A stretch of 12,001 bases of DNA from an uncultured Adlercreutzia sp. (GTDB lineage: Bacteria > Actinomycetota > Coriobacteriia > Coriobacteriales > Eggerthellaceae): positions 1-12,001 of the forward strand of contig CABSMC010000073.1 of assembly GCA_902478715.1 (NCBI GenBank). The letters run 5' to 3'. Positions within the stretch are counted from its first letter, which is position 1. Every line of letters starts with the position of its first letter. This document shows positions 1 through 6,990 of the stretch, in pieces. Both the position numbers and the translations under genes were made by a program. Under the pieces are notes generated by a model. It saw nothing but the letters and a program-made list of their open reading frames with translations. It was not told where the DNA came from and made no database searches.

Positions 1-225
1 CTCATGGTGGGGTGCGAGGTTCTGCAGGAGAGATTCGGCCTGTCCGATCGCGAGACGGAAATCGCCTTTCTTTTGGCTCGCGGTTACAATCGCCCCTATA
101 TCCGCGAAAAGCTGTTCATCTCCAAGAACACGGTGGCAACGCATATCAGGCACATCTATGGAAAACTCGACATTCACTCGAAAGAGGAGCTTATCGACCT
201 AGTTACCGAGGCGGCAAGGAAGTAA
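1..225 (+). CDS. LuxR-family transcriptional regulator, C-terminal HTH (5' end outside window)
   Basis: Only the last 74 codons are in the window, and the frame is open to the left edge. The visible part is a complete LuxR/GerE-type DNA-binding domain: the opening F-G-L-S-x-R-E-T-E segment, the recognition-helix region I-S-K-N-T-V-A-T-H-I-R-H-I-Y, and the closing K-L-D-I-H-S-K-E-E-L segment. These features are classic for this fold. It is clearly homologous to the C-terminus of the complete regulator at 384-1910, which suggests two neighbouring paralogues. By analogy its missing N-terminal part is probably a multi-pass membrane sensor, but this cannot be seen. An ATG at position 4 lies inside the domain's lead-in and is unlikely to be the true start. 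The gene ends 158 bp before the next one and has no obvious terminator. Confidence 0.88.
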   Translation, partial: LMVGCEVLQERFGLSDRETEIAFLLARGYNRPYIREKLFISKNTVATHIRHIYGKLDIHSKEELIDLVTEAARK

Positions 226-295
226 AAGCTTGGGATTGTCCCCTTCTCCGAGTGCTCTGCGTGAGGAGACTCGCTGTAGGGGGAATTTGATACTT

Positions 296-342
296 TTCAC
301 TCACAATGGACTATTGGGGTTCGTCCGCGATAAACCTATACT
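296..342 (+). promoter_or_regulatory. Candidate promoter and operator half-site of the LuxR regulator gene
   Basis: TTGGGG (314-319), a 17-bp gap and TATACT (337-342) form a plausible sigma-70 promoter with a weak -35 and a -10 matching 5 of 6. That would start transcription near 349, about 35 bp before the ATG at 384. Immediately upstream of the -35 lies TTCACTCA (296-303; TTTTCACTCA from 294). This is the same 8-mer that forms both arms of the dyad at 1931-1949. A weak -35 with a site directly upstream fits an activator-dependent, possibly autoregulated promoter. This is read from sequence only. Confidence 0.4.
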
Positions 343-383
343 CGGAATATCTGCCGGTTTCCGAGGGGGCAAGAAGGCGGGCT

Positions 384-1910
384 ATGAATTTGGATACGAG
401 TTTCCGCGGCGGGCGCGTGCCGTCGCTCGGCATTGCGGGCGCGGCGCTATGGATCGCGTGGATCACGCTTATTTACAGCACCGACCTCTCGCTGGGCGAG
501 GGAGGGGCATCGCAACAGTCGACTGCGAGCGCCTTTCTGTACTCGACATCGGCTCTGGGGGTGACGCTCATGGTACTGAGCTTTGCCCCCTCCTGGGCGC
601 GACGGCATCTGCTCGCACGGCGCCCCCTGACGTTGTCGTCTTGCATTGCGGCAGCCATGACTCTGGTGGTGCTCAACGGCTCGGCGGTGCCCCTGCCGGT
701 GTTCGCTGTTTGCGCGGCGCTGACCGGGTGCATGACAGCCCTTCTGGGCCTGCGATTGGCCATCGTGTTCTCCGAAGTGGAGAGCAGGGGGATGCTCATG
801 GGCATGGGCGCGGCCTTGCTTTTGGGCGTGCTCATTTACGCGTTCGCCACGATGTTGCTGCTCTGCGGGCTTATGGTCGTGGCGGCCATGATTCTCGTGC
901 TGTTGGTGCCTCTGGCGGTATTCTTCCTGACCCTTGAAAGCGACGATGCCTCCTCGGCTTTCGATGAGGAGACGGGGGAGGGGGAAACGGAGGGATCCTT
1001 TCGCCCTCTGTCGGCGACGCTTGTGCGTCTGGCTGTGTTCGCCGCGATGTCGCTCTTTCTGCTGAGCCTCACGCGGGGGTATTATCCCTACTTGATTGAG
1101 CCGAGCGCCTTTACCGTGTCCCGCTGCGTGGTGGCTCTGGGTCTGGTGCTTGTGGCGGTGGCGGTTATGGTGGCTGCTTGGGTGTCTCCGCGGGATGCGG
1201 CCTTCGGCGAGCTGTGCTACTGGCTGCTCATCGCGTCGGTGCTCGTGGTGCTGGTGCTGGCCTTGCTGAAGGTGAACGCAACGGTGATGGGTGATGTCTC
1301 CTCGGTGCTGTTCGGCTTGACGTGCATTTGTCTCTGGGCGCTTCTGTGCCGCATGTCGTTTAAGTCGGGGGCTGACGCGGTGCGCGTGGTGGGGCTCGGC
1401 TTCGGGGCGGCCTGTCTTGGATCCACGGCCGGGGTGGGGGTCGGTTCGCTCATCTACGAGATGGGGATGCCGGAGGGATTGCTCTCGTTCGTGATGGCGG
1501 CAGCGATCATATTATGCGTGGCGGGCAGTCTCTTTCTGCTGCGACGCGATGACATCGTGCGGCTCATGGAACCGGTAAAGGCGCAAGAGCCCACAACTGC
1601 CGGCGTTGGAGCCGAGAGCTCGCGGGCGACGGATGCCGAAAGCGCCGGAGCGCTCGACGCCTCGGCGCTCGATGGGTATCAGGCGTCGCTGCAGCGCCTT
1701 TGCGCCATCCTCGGCATCGACTTCGGGCTGTCGGCCCGCGAGGTGGACGTGTTGGAGCTTCTCGTTCTCGGCAAGGACGCCAAGGCCATCGCCGACGAGC
1801 TGTTCATCTCCTTCAACACGGTGCGCTCCCATATCCGTCGCATCTACGGCAAGCTGGACGTGCACTCGCGCCAGGAGCTGCTCGATAAGGTGCGCGGGCA
1901 AGCTGAATAG
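384..1910 (+). CDS. Membrane-bound LuxR-family transcriptional regulator
   Basis: This is a regulator of about 508 residues with an N-terminal MFS-like membrane domain and a C-terminal LuxR/GerE helix-turn-helix, an architecture common in Eggerthellaceae. Roughly ten to twelve hydrophobic segments span residues 18 to 393. They are broken near residues 183-205 by an acidic loop rich in D and E, as between the two halves of MFS proteins. An Ala/Ser/Glu-rich linker (about 395-437) leads to the HTH (448-508), with L-S-A-R-E-V, F-I-S-F-N-T-V-R-S-H-I-R and K-L-D-V-H-S. It presumably senses a small molecule at the membrane and controls the molybdoenzyme operon that follows; the ligand is unknown. 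I chose 384 because AGAAGG sits 6 nt upstream. The in-frame ATG at 306 has no close ribosome site, adds rare codons (ATA, CTA, AGA) and would put the candidate promoter inside the gene. Confidence 0.9.
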   Translation: MNLDTSFRGGRVPSLGIAGAALWIAWITLIYSTDLSLGEGGASQQSTASAFLYSTSALGVTLMVLSFAPSWARRHLLARRPLTLSSCIAAAMTLVVLNGSAVPLPVFAVCAALTGCMTALLGLRLAIVFSEVESRGMLMGMGAALLLGVLIYAFATMLLLCGLMVVAAMILVLLVPLAVFFLTLESDDASSAFDEETGEGETEGSFRPLSATLVRLAVFAAMSLFLLSLTRGYYPYLIEPSAFTVSRCVVALGLVLVAVAVMVAAWVSPRDAAFGELCYWLLIASVLVVLVLALLKVNATVMGDVSSVLFGLTCICLWALLCRMSFKSGADAVRVVGLGFGAACLGSTAGVGVGSLIYEMGMPEGLLSFVMAAAIILCVAGSLFLLRRDDIVRLMEPVKAQEPTTAGVGAESSRATDAESAGALDASALDGYQASLQRLCAILGIDFGLSAREVDVLELLVLGKDAKAIADELFISFNTVRSHIRRIYGKLDVHSRQELLDKVRGQAE

Positions 1911-1921
1911 CATTTCCCCAG

Positions 1922-1975
1922 TTCATCGGCTTCACTCATTTTGAGTGAAAGTCTTCATCGGCGCATTTTCGCTCA
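1922..1975 (+). promoter_or_regulatory. Candidate LuxR operator: perfect dyad with flanking repeats
   Basis: TTCACTCA (1931-1938), a TTT gap and TGAGTGAA (1942-1949) form a perfect 8-bp dyad in the 142-bp gap before the molybdoenzyme operon. The dyad is flanked by a 9-bp direct repeat, TTCATCGGC, at 1922-1930 and 1954-1962, spaced 32 bp or about three helical turns. A near copy of the extended half-site, TTTTCGCTCA, lies at 1966-1975. The dyad is AT-rich and has no T-run, so it does not look like a terminator. The same half-site upstream of the regulator gene (296-303) makes it the best candidate binding site for that LuxR protein. A possible -10 (TAGTAT, 2009-2014) lies downstream, but no convincing -35 is seen. 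Confidence 0.5.
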
Positions 1976-2052
1976 GGATGGGCGATGGTGCGCGTCACGG
2001 TGCGCGCGTAGTATTCCCCCTGTTGACGCTGTGAGACGGAAGGGGGAGCGCC

Positions 2053-2721
2053 ATGGGGGACGGGGCATTGCGCGAAGAACGAGAGTCGCGGGAAGAGTCG
2101 CAAGCGAAGCGCGTGCGCGAGGTGCTGGAAGGCAATCCTGCCTACCGCGAGATATACGTTGCGCTTGTTGGTTGGTGCGCCGAGGAGCGCGCTCTTGAGG
2201 AGGCCCAGGCGTTCTGCGAGGCCGGACGCACTTCCAAATCCCAGATCTTGAGCGGTGCGGCCATGGTGGATGCCATGGTGCGCGCAGGCGCGCTTGCCGA
2301 GCGCGTGCTCGTGGAAGGCGAGCTCTACGACGGCACCCTCGAGGCGCTGCAGGCCGACGGGGAAGTTCCCGAGGATGCCTCTGTGGCCGTTACAGTTCAG
2401 GCCACCGAAGCCGGGCGCCTCGGCGCGGCCGCCGTGGCCGAGGAGCGCTCTTTCGACTGGCTCGTCCAGTCGCAGCCAACTCGTGAGGAGGCTTTCCGCG
2501 CGGTGCTTGCCTGGTGCGCCGAGGGGGAGGGGCTGACCACGCGCCGGCTCCAGGAGCTTCTCAAGGACAACGATCTGCTTGAAACCGAGGCCGCACGGGG
2601 GGTTGACGGCCTGCATGCCAGCTATTTCACGGGCTCGCTCGAATCGGTGGGCGCGCTCGCGTGGAATGGGAAAGCGTGGATCGCGACGGAAAAGGGCCGC
2701 TCGTTCGCGCGGCGCTCGTGA
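2053..2721 (+). CDS. Uncharacterised protein of two winged-helix-like repeats, upstream of molybdoenzyme
   Basis: I do not recognise this 222-residue protein as a named family. It contains two diverged copies of one unit. Copy 1 (about 28-124) begins N-P-x-Y-R-E-I-Y-x-A-L-V-G-W-C-A-E and closes with T-E-A-G-R (118-122). Copy 2 (about 141-218) begins Q-P-T-R-E-E-A-F-R-A-V-L-A-W-C-A-E and closes with W-I-A-T-E-K-G-R (209-216). A helical bundle ending in a strand with T-x-x-G resembles the wing of winged-helix folds, so DNA or partner-protein binding is possible; this is inference. There is no signal peptide or membrane segment, so it is cytoplasmic. AGGGGG 6 nt before the ATG supports the start. 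It ends 43 bp before the catalytic subunit and is almost certainly co-transcribed with it. Roles worth considering are an accessory regulator or an assembly factor for the molybdoenzyme. Confidence 0.8.
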   Translation: MGDGALREERESREESQAKRVREVLEGNPAYREIYVALVGWCAEERALEEAQAFCEAGRTSKSQILSGAAMVDAMVRAGALAERVLVEGELYDGTLEALQADGEVPEDASVAVTVQATEAGRLGAAAVAEERSFDWLVQSQPTREEAFRAVLAWCAEGEGLTTRRLQELLKDNDLLETEAARGVDGLHASYFTGSLESVGALAWNGKAWIATEKGRSFARRS

Positions 2722-2764
2722 TCTGCGGAAGATTCGAGAGAGAGGAAAGAGGAGGAAAAGGCCT

Positions 2765-5503
2765 ATGAGCAATGCAACGCTGACCCGTCGCAATTTCCTC
2801 GCCGTGGCCGGTGCGGCCGCCGCTGCCTGCGCGGTTGCGGGATGCTCCAACATGGAGCAGACCGACTTGTCCGCCACGGGCACCGAGGAAGCGACGGAAG
2901 AAGAGGCGGTGGAAATCGTCCACTCGTCCTGCCGCGCCTGCATTTCCAACTGCGGCGTGCTCGTGCACGTGAAGAATGGCCGCGTGATCAAGGTCGAGGG
3001 CGATCCCATCGATCCCATGTCGAAGGGGCGCATCTGCGCCAAGGGCTTGGCGGCCGTGCAGGCCCTGTACAATCCCAACCGCATGAAGTACCCCATGAAG
3101 CGCGTGGGCGAGCGCGGCACCAACCAGTGGGAGCGCATCTCGTGGAAGGAGGCCATCGACACTATCGCCGACAACCTCATGGAGATCTACGAGAAGGATC
3201 CGATGAAGCTCGTCATCTCCACGGGCGGCGGCGGAAACCCGCAGTTCTTCGGGCTGCACCGTTTCCTGCAGGCGTTCGGAGGCGGCAACTTCTTCGAGCC
3301 GGGCTGTGCCCAGTGCTACCTGCCGCGTATGTGCACCCAGCCCATGCTGAACGGCTGCAACGACACCTCCATCGCCGACTCCACTGTGGGCGAGATCTAC
3401 TACGAGGGCGCCGTGCCGGCCTGTTTGGTCATGTGGGGCACCGATCCGTCCCAGAGCCATGTGCCCTCGGGCGGCCGCGCGGTGAACAGCCTGCGCATGA
3501 AGGGCATGAAGACCGTGGTCATCGACCCGCGCTTCACCCCCGACGCCGCCAAGGCCGACGTGTGGCTGCCGGTTCGCCCCGGAACCGATGTGGCCATGAC
3601 CAACGGCTGGGCCCGCTACATCATCGAGAACAAGCTCTACGACGAGGACTGGTGCGTGAAGTGGACGAATCTGCCCTTCCTCGTCAACGAGGAGACCATG
3701 CTGCTCTACCATGCCGATGAGCTGGGCTTGGGCGAGGCGACCGACTACGTGGTGTGGGATGCCAACAGCAACTCCGCCAAAGCTATGCCGTGGCCCCAGG
3801 ACGAGACGTTGGCGCCGGTGCTCGACGGCGAGTTCGAGGTGAACGGCAAGAAGAGCCGCACCGCTTTCCGCGCCGTGTGGGACAACTGCGCCGAGTGGAC
3901 GCTGGAGAAGACCGCCGAGGTCACCTGGTGCACACCCGAGGCCATCGAGGAGGCCGTGAAGATCTACGCCGAGGGCTCGCCCCATTCCGGCATCTCCATC
4001 GGCGTGGCCACCGACCAGTACGCCCAATCGGCCCAGGTGCCCGAGGGCGTGACCATCATCGAGTCGCTCATGGGCAACGCGTGCCACCAGGGCAACACCA
4101 TCCAGAGCCGCAAGAACCAGTCGCTCGGCACCTACTTCCTGTTCCCGTTCAACCTGTTCGGCCCCACGCCGCTCTCGCCGTCCGAGGAAGTGGTGAACCG
4201 CCGTCTGGGCGTCATCGAGCACAAGGGCCTGAACTACTGGATGGCCTCGCACATTCCCACCATCATGGAGGCCATGAACACCGGCGAGCCCTACCAGCCC
4301 GAGATGTGGATCGACCGCTCCGGCAACAAGCTGGCCATGGTGGGCGATGCCACCACGTTCCTCGAGGCCATGAAGAAGATGAAGTTCATCGTGCACATGT
4401 ACATGTATCCCACGACGACCTCCATCGAGCTGGCCGACATGATTCTGCCCACGGCCGAATGGCTGGAAACGGCCTACGGCGCCGACCGCTGCAACGTGTG
4501 GCTCATCCGCCGCGACGTGGTGCATACCTTCGAGCACGTGGACGAGACGCTGATCTGGTCGTGGATCGTGTCCGCCCTGGCCGATCGCGGCCACAAGGAG
4601 GCGCAGATGGCCTTCGACGCCGAGAACTGCGGCATGGCGGGCCCCTACTGGAAGACCTACGACGAGTACAAGGGATACCTGGCCGCCTTCATGAGCCAGT
4701 CCTTCGGCGAGCAGTGGACGTGGGACGAGTGCTGCGAGAAGCTGCCCGCGGAGTTCATGCCCATGGAAGAGTGGATCACCTCCACCTACGAGAGCTACGA
4801 GAAGCCCGGCGAGGACGGCAACCCCACCGGTTTCGCCACCACCTCGCACCGTATGGAGCCCTATGGCGAGGCCATGACCATCATGGGCCGCACGGGAGGT
4901 CCGGCGGGCGCCTCGTTCTGGGACAATTACGTGCTGCCTCCGGCGTCGGTGGACTACCTGCCGCTGCCGCGCTACGAGGAGCCGGCCGAGTCGCCGGTCA
5001 CCGACACGGAGTTCCCCTACGTGCTCACCGAGGGCCGCGTGCCGATGTACCACCACGGCACCCTGCGCAACGTGCCGTGGATCCGCGAGATGTACCCGGT
5101 GCCCCAGACGTGGGTGAACCCGGTCACCGCTGCCGAGATCGGCGTGGAAGAGGGCGACTGGTGCTTCGTGGAGAGCCGCCGCGGCAAGATTCAGGGACGC
5201 ATCCACATCACCGAGGGCATCGCGCCCAAGGTCATCTACCAGGAGCGTTTCTGGAACCCGGAGCTTCTGGATTCCGACGACCCGAGCCGGGCGTGGAAGG
5301 CCATGAACGTGAACGTGCTGACCAAGAACGATAAGCCCTACAACCCGGAGTTCGGCACCTACACCCTGCGCGGGTTCACCGTGAAGGTGACGCGTGCCGA
5401 CAGCGCGCCTGAGGGCGTGTGGACCGAGCCTGCGCAATTTGCGCCGTGGCTGCCGGAGGTAACTGACGAAACGGGAGGAGGTTATGCCGTCTATGACGCG
5501 TAA
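2765..5503 (+). CDS. Tat-exported molybdopterin oxidoreductase catalytic subunit (DMSO reductase family), lipobox-bearing
   Basis: A 912-residue enzyme of the DMSO reductase superfamily that should bind molybdenum bis-MGD and one [4Fe-4S] cluster. The N-terminus has a Tat motif T-R-R-N-F-L (7-12), a hydrophobic stretch and a lipobox V-A-G-C (24-27), so it probably acts outside the membrane, lipid-tethered. The cluster motif is C56-x2-C59-x3-C63-x27-C91. A Cys pair in G-C-A-Q-C (C181, C184), where the family places its metal ligand, makes a Cys ligand likely. The C-terminus (about 755-890) is the dinucleotide-binding domain, with L-T-E-G-R and the closing G-T-Y-T-L-R-G-F-T-V-K-V. AGGAGG 9 nt before the ATG fixes the start; an open frame extends upstream without a ribosome site. 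At 912 residues it is longer than classical DmsA (about 800). The substrate is unknown: sulfoxide, thiosulfate or polysulfide-type reductases and the Eggerthellaceae catechol dehydroxylases share this general layout. Confidence 0.93.
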   Translation: MSNATLTRRNFLAVAGAAAAACAVAGCSNMEQTDLSATGTEEATEEEAVEIVHSSCRACISNCGVLVHVKNGRVIKVEGDPIDPMSKGRICAKGLAAVQALYNPNRMKYPMKRVGERGTNQWERISWKEAIDTIADNLMEIYEKDPMKLVISTGGGGNPQFFGLHRFLQAFGGGNFFEPGCAQCYLPRMCTQPMLNGCNDTSIADSTVGEIYYEGAVPACLVMWGTDPSQSHVPSGGRAVNSLRMKGMKTVVIDPRFTPDAAKADVWLPVRPGTDVAMTNGWARYIIENKLYDEDWCVKWTNLPFLVNEETMLLYHADELGLGEATDYVVWDANSNSAKAMPWPQDETLAPVLDGEFEVNGKKSRTAFRAVWDNCAEWTLEKTAEVTWCTPEAIEEAVKIYAEGSPHSGISIGVATDQYAQSAQVPEGVTIIESLMGNACHQGNTIQSRKNQSLGTYFLFPFNLFGPTPLSPSEEVVNRRLGVIEHKGLNYWMASHIPTIMEAMNTGEPYQPEMWIDRSGNKLAMVGDATTFLEAMKKMKFIVHMYMYPTTTSIELADMILPTAEWLETAYGADRCNVWLIRRDVVHTFEHVDETLIWSWIVSALADRGHKEAQMAFDAENCGMAGPYWKTYDEYKGYLAAFMSQSFGEQWTWDECCEKLPAEFMPMEEWITSTYESYEKPGEDGNPTGFATTSHRMEPYGEAMTIMGRTGGPAGASFWDNYVLPPASVDYLPLPRYEEPAESPVTDTEFPYVLTEGRVPMYHHGTLRNVPWIREMYPVPQTWVNPVTAAEIGVEEGDWCFVESRRGKIQGRIHITEGIAPKVIYQERFWNPELLDSDDPSRAWKAMNVNVLTKNDKPYNPEFGTYTLRGFTVKVTRADSAPEGVWTEPAQFAPWLPEVTDETGGGYAVYDA

Positions 5504-6098
5504 CGCCATTGTTGTCGATCTCAACCGCTGCATCGGATGCTTCGGGTGCGAGGTCGCGTGCAAGCAAGAGAACGACGTGCCCCTGGGGCAGTACTGGAGC
5601 CGGGTGACGCCGGTGGGGCCGAATGGCACGTTCCCGAACATCGAGCAGTACTGGCTGCCCACCATGTGCCAGCAGTGCGTCGGTGCCCCCTGCGTGGAGG
5701 TGTGCCCCACGGGCGCATCGTACCGCGACGAGGAGACGGGCGTCGTGCTGATCGACCAGGAGAACTGCATCGGCTGCGAGTCGTGCCTGTCGGCGTGCCC
5801 CTACGGGGTGCGCGCCCTCAACGAGGCCGAGAGCGTGGTGGGCAAATGCACGCTGTGCAAGCCCCTGACCGATAAGGGCGAGCTGCCGGCCTGCGTGAAA
5901 GCCTGCTGCGGCGAGGCCCGCTTCTACGGCGATCTGGACGATCCGGAAAGCGATGTGTCCAAGCTCGTGGCGTCCTACGATGAGGCCGACCGCCATCAGC
6001 TGGCCGACTCGGGCAACGGGCCTTCCACCATCTACCTGCTGTCGCCGAAGTACGCCACCTGGGTGAGCGACGATGCGGTGCAGGTGAGCAACGTCTAG
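5484..6098 (+). CDS. 4Fe-4S ferredoxin-like electron-transfer subunit (DmsB/NrfC family)
   Basis: A 204-residue iron-sulfur subunit that passes electrons to the molybdenum subunit encoded just upstream. All sixteen cysteines for four clusters are present: C16-x2-C19-x2-C22-x3-C26, C62-x2-C65-x4-C70-x3-C74, C95-x2-C98-x2-C101-x3-C105 and C122-x2-C125-x11-C137-x3-C141. It has no signal peptide, so it presumably rides out through the Tat system bound to its partner, as known for DmsB-type subunits. The start overlaps the end of the catalytic gene by 20 bp, implying translational coupling. GGGAGGAGG at 5473-5481 can serve either the ATG at 5484 or the one at 5493 (three residues shorter); the choice is open. 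The C-terminal tail after about residue 155 is poor in cysteine and probably wraps the partner. No NrfD/DmsC anchor gene follows. Confidence 0.95.
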   Translation: MPSMTRNAIVVDLNRCIGCFGCEVACKQENDVPLGQYWSRVTPVGPNGTFPNIEQYWLPTMCQQCVGAPCVEVCPTGASYRDEETGVVLIDQENCIGCESCLSACPYGVRALNEAESVVGKCTLCKPLTDKGELPACVKACCGEARFYGDLDDPESDVSKLVASYDEADRHQLADSGNGPSTIYLLSPKYATWVSDDAVQVSNV

Positions 6099-6114
6099 CG
6101 CCTTCCTGCTAGGC

Positions 6115-6150
6115 GGGCCGGCCTTCTCCCCCCTCCTTTTTGGCCGGCCC
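6115..6150 (+). other. GC-rich hairpin downstream of the iron-sulfur gene
   Basis: GGGCCGGCC (6115-6123) and GGCCGGCCC (6142-6150) form a perfect 9-bp stem around an 18-nt pyrimidine-rich loop. It begins 16 bp after the stop codon. A smaller stem, CGCCT/AGGCG (6099-6103 and 6111-6115), abuts it. There is no T-tract after it on the plus strand, so it may protect the 3' end or help the terminator that follows rather than terminate by itself. Confidence 0.5.
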
Positions 6151-6162
6151 GTACCTGAAGGG

Positions 6163-6197
6163 GCCGTGGCGGCGACGAGGTCGCCGCCACGGCTTTT
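6163..6197 (+). terminator. Intrinsic terminator between the enzyme genes and the chaperone gene
   Basis: GCCGTGGCGGCGAC (6163-6176) pairs perfectly with 6180-6193 around a GAG loop and is followed at once by TTTT (6194-6197). A 14-bp GC-rich stem with a short loop and a T-run is a strong Rho-independent signal. It lies between the iron-sulfur subunit gene and the chaperone gene 38 bp further on, so the chaperone is either made by read-through or has its own unseen promoter. Confidence 0.75.
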
Positions 6198-6234
6198 CGC
6201 CGCGCGCGGAGCGGCTTCGGAGAGAGGACGGAAT

Positions 6235-6990
6235 ATGGAAGAGATGCCAACGGGGGCGCCTTGCGGCTCATCGGAAGCCGGCGAGGCCGCCGAGCTGCGG
6301 ACGTTTTTTGAAAACGCTGCGGCGTTCTATGCGCTGCTGAGCAACATTTTCTATCTGGAGTTGACCGAAGAGCAGATCGATGGCCTGGCGGAAAGCGGCT
6401 TTGCGTTTCCCGATGATGGGTCTGAGGTGGGCGATGCCTGTGCGGCCATGCGCCGCTATCTGGCGCGGCGCGGCCCCGACGCCCGGCAGGATCTGGCGGT
6501 GGACTACGCGCGCGTGTTTCTGGCGGCGGGCGTTTACGAGGGCGAGACGGCCGTTCCCTACGAGAGCGTGTACACCTCGCCCGAGGGCATTCTCATGCAG
6601 GATTCCCGCGACGAGGTCGTGCGCGAGTACCGGCGCTGGGGCCTGGCGATTCCACGAGATCTGAACGTGCCCGAGGACCATCTGGCATTCGAGCTGGAGT
6701 TCATGGGGCACCTCAGCAGGCGCATCGCCGATGGCCTGGGCGCTGAAGGAGCGCCTGCGACTGCCGATGACCTGGGCGCCGAAGTCGGGGAGGGCGGCTT
6801 TGCCGATGACGTCCGTGCGATGATGCAGGCCCAGGCGACCTTTATCGACGAGCATTTGCTGAACTGGGTGCCCCGTCTGCTCGAGCGTGTGAAGAAGTTC
6901 GCCTGCACGCCGTTCTATCCCGCTATCACCCAGCTTGCTCTCAGCTACATTAAGGAGAATCGCGCCGTGCTGAAGGAGGTCTTGTCATGA
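6235..6990 (+). CDS. TorD/DmsD-family molybdoenzyme maturation chaperone
   Basis: A 251-residue, all-helical cytoplasmic chaperone of the TorD/DmsD family. Such proteins bind the Tat signal of a molybdoenzyme and hold it until cofactor insertion is done. Family marks are V-D-Y-A-R-V-F-L (89-96), V-P-Y-E-S-V-Y (107-113), the signature P-E-D-H-L-A-F-E-L-E-F-M (146-157), and a C-terminal H-L-L-N-W-V-P then P-F-Y-P. Its client is most likely the catalytic subunit encoded at 2765-5503. I start it at the ATG at 6235, which has a GAGAGG-type site about 7 nt upstream. A longer reading from a GTG at 6166 would begin inside the terminator stem and has no ribosome site. The stop overlaps the next gene's start by 4 bp (ATGA), so the two are translated together. 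Confidence 0.93.
   Translation: MEEMPTGAPCGSSEAGEAAELRTFFENAAAFYALLSNIFYLELTEEQIDGLAESGFAFPDDGSEVGDACAAMRRYLARRGPDARQDLAVDYARVFLAAGVYEGETAVPYESVYTSPEGILMQDSRDEVVREYRRWGLAIPRDLNVPEDHLAFELEFMGHLSRRIADGLGAEGAPATADDLGAEVGEGGFADDVRAMMQAQATFIDEHLLNWVPRLLERVKKFACTPFYPAITQLALSYIKENRAVLKEVLS

Noticed and set aside
174..181. TTCACTCG inside the left-edge LuxR gene, similar to the proposed operator
   Set aside because: It is a coding segment (I-H-S-K) under protein constraint and has no promoter context.
306..383. Longer N-terminus for the LuxR regulator from the ATG at 306
   Set aside because: It has no Shine-Dalgarno within range, contains rare codons, adds a hydrophilic stretch before the first membrane helix and would overlap the TATACT promoter.
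1931..1949. The dyad as a terminator for the LuxR gene
   Set aside because: The stem is short and AT-rich and no T-run follows; operator use fits better because the arm recurs upstream of the regulator.
2627..5770. Very long minus-strand open frame antisense to the molybdoenzyme genes
   Set aside because: The antisense translation is low-complexity, rich in His, Gly, Leu and Arg, as expected for a shadow of GC-rich coding sequence, and the plus-strand frame has clear domains.
6166..6234. Upstream GTG start for the chaperone
   Set aside because: It begins inside the terminator stem and lacks a ribosome site, and the family's homology begins after the ATG at 6235.
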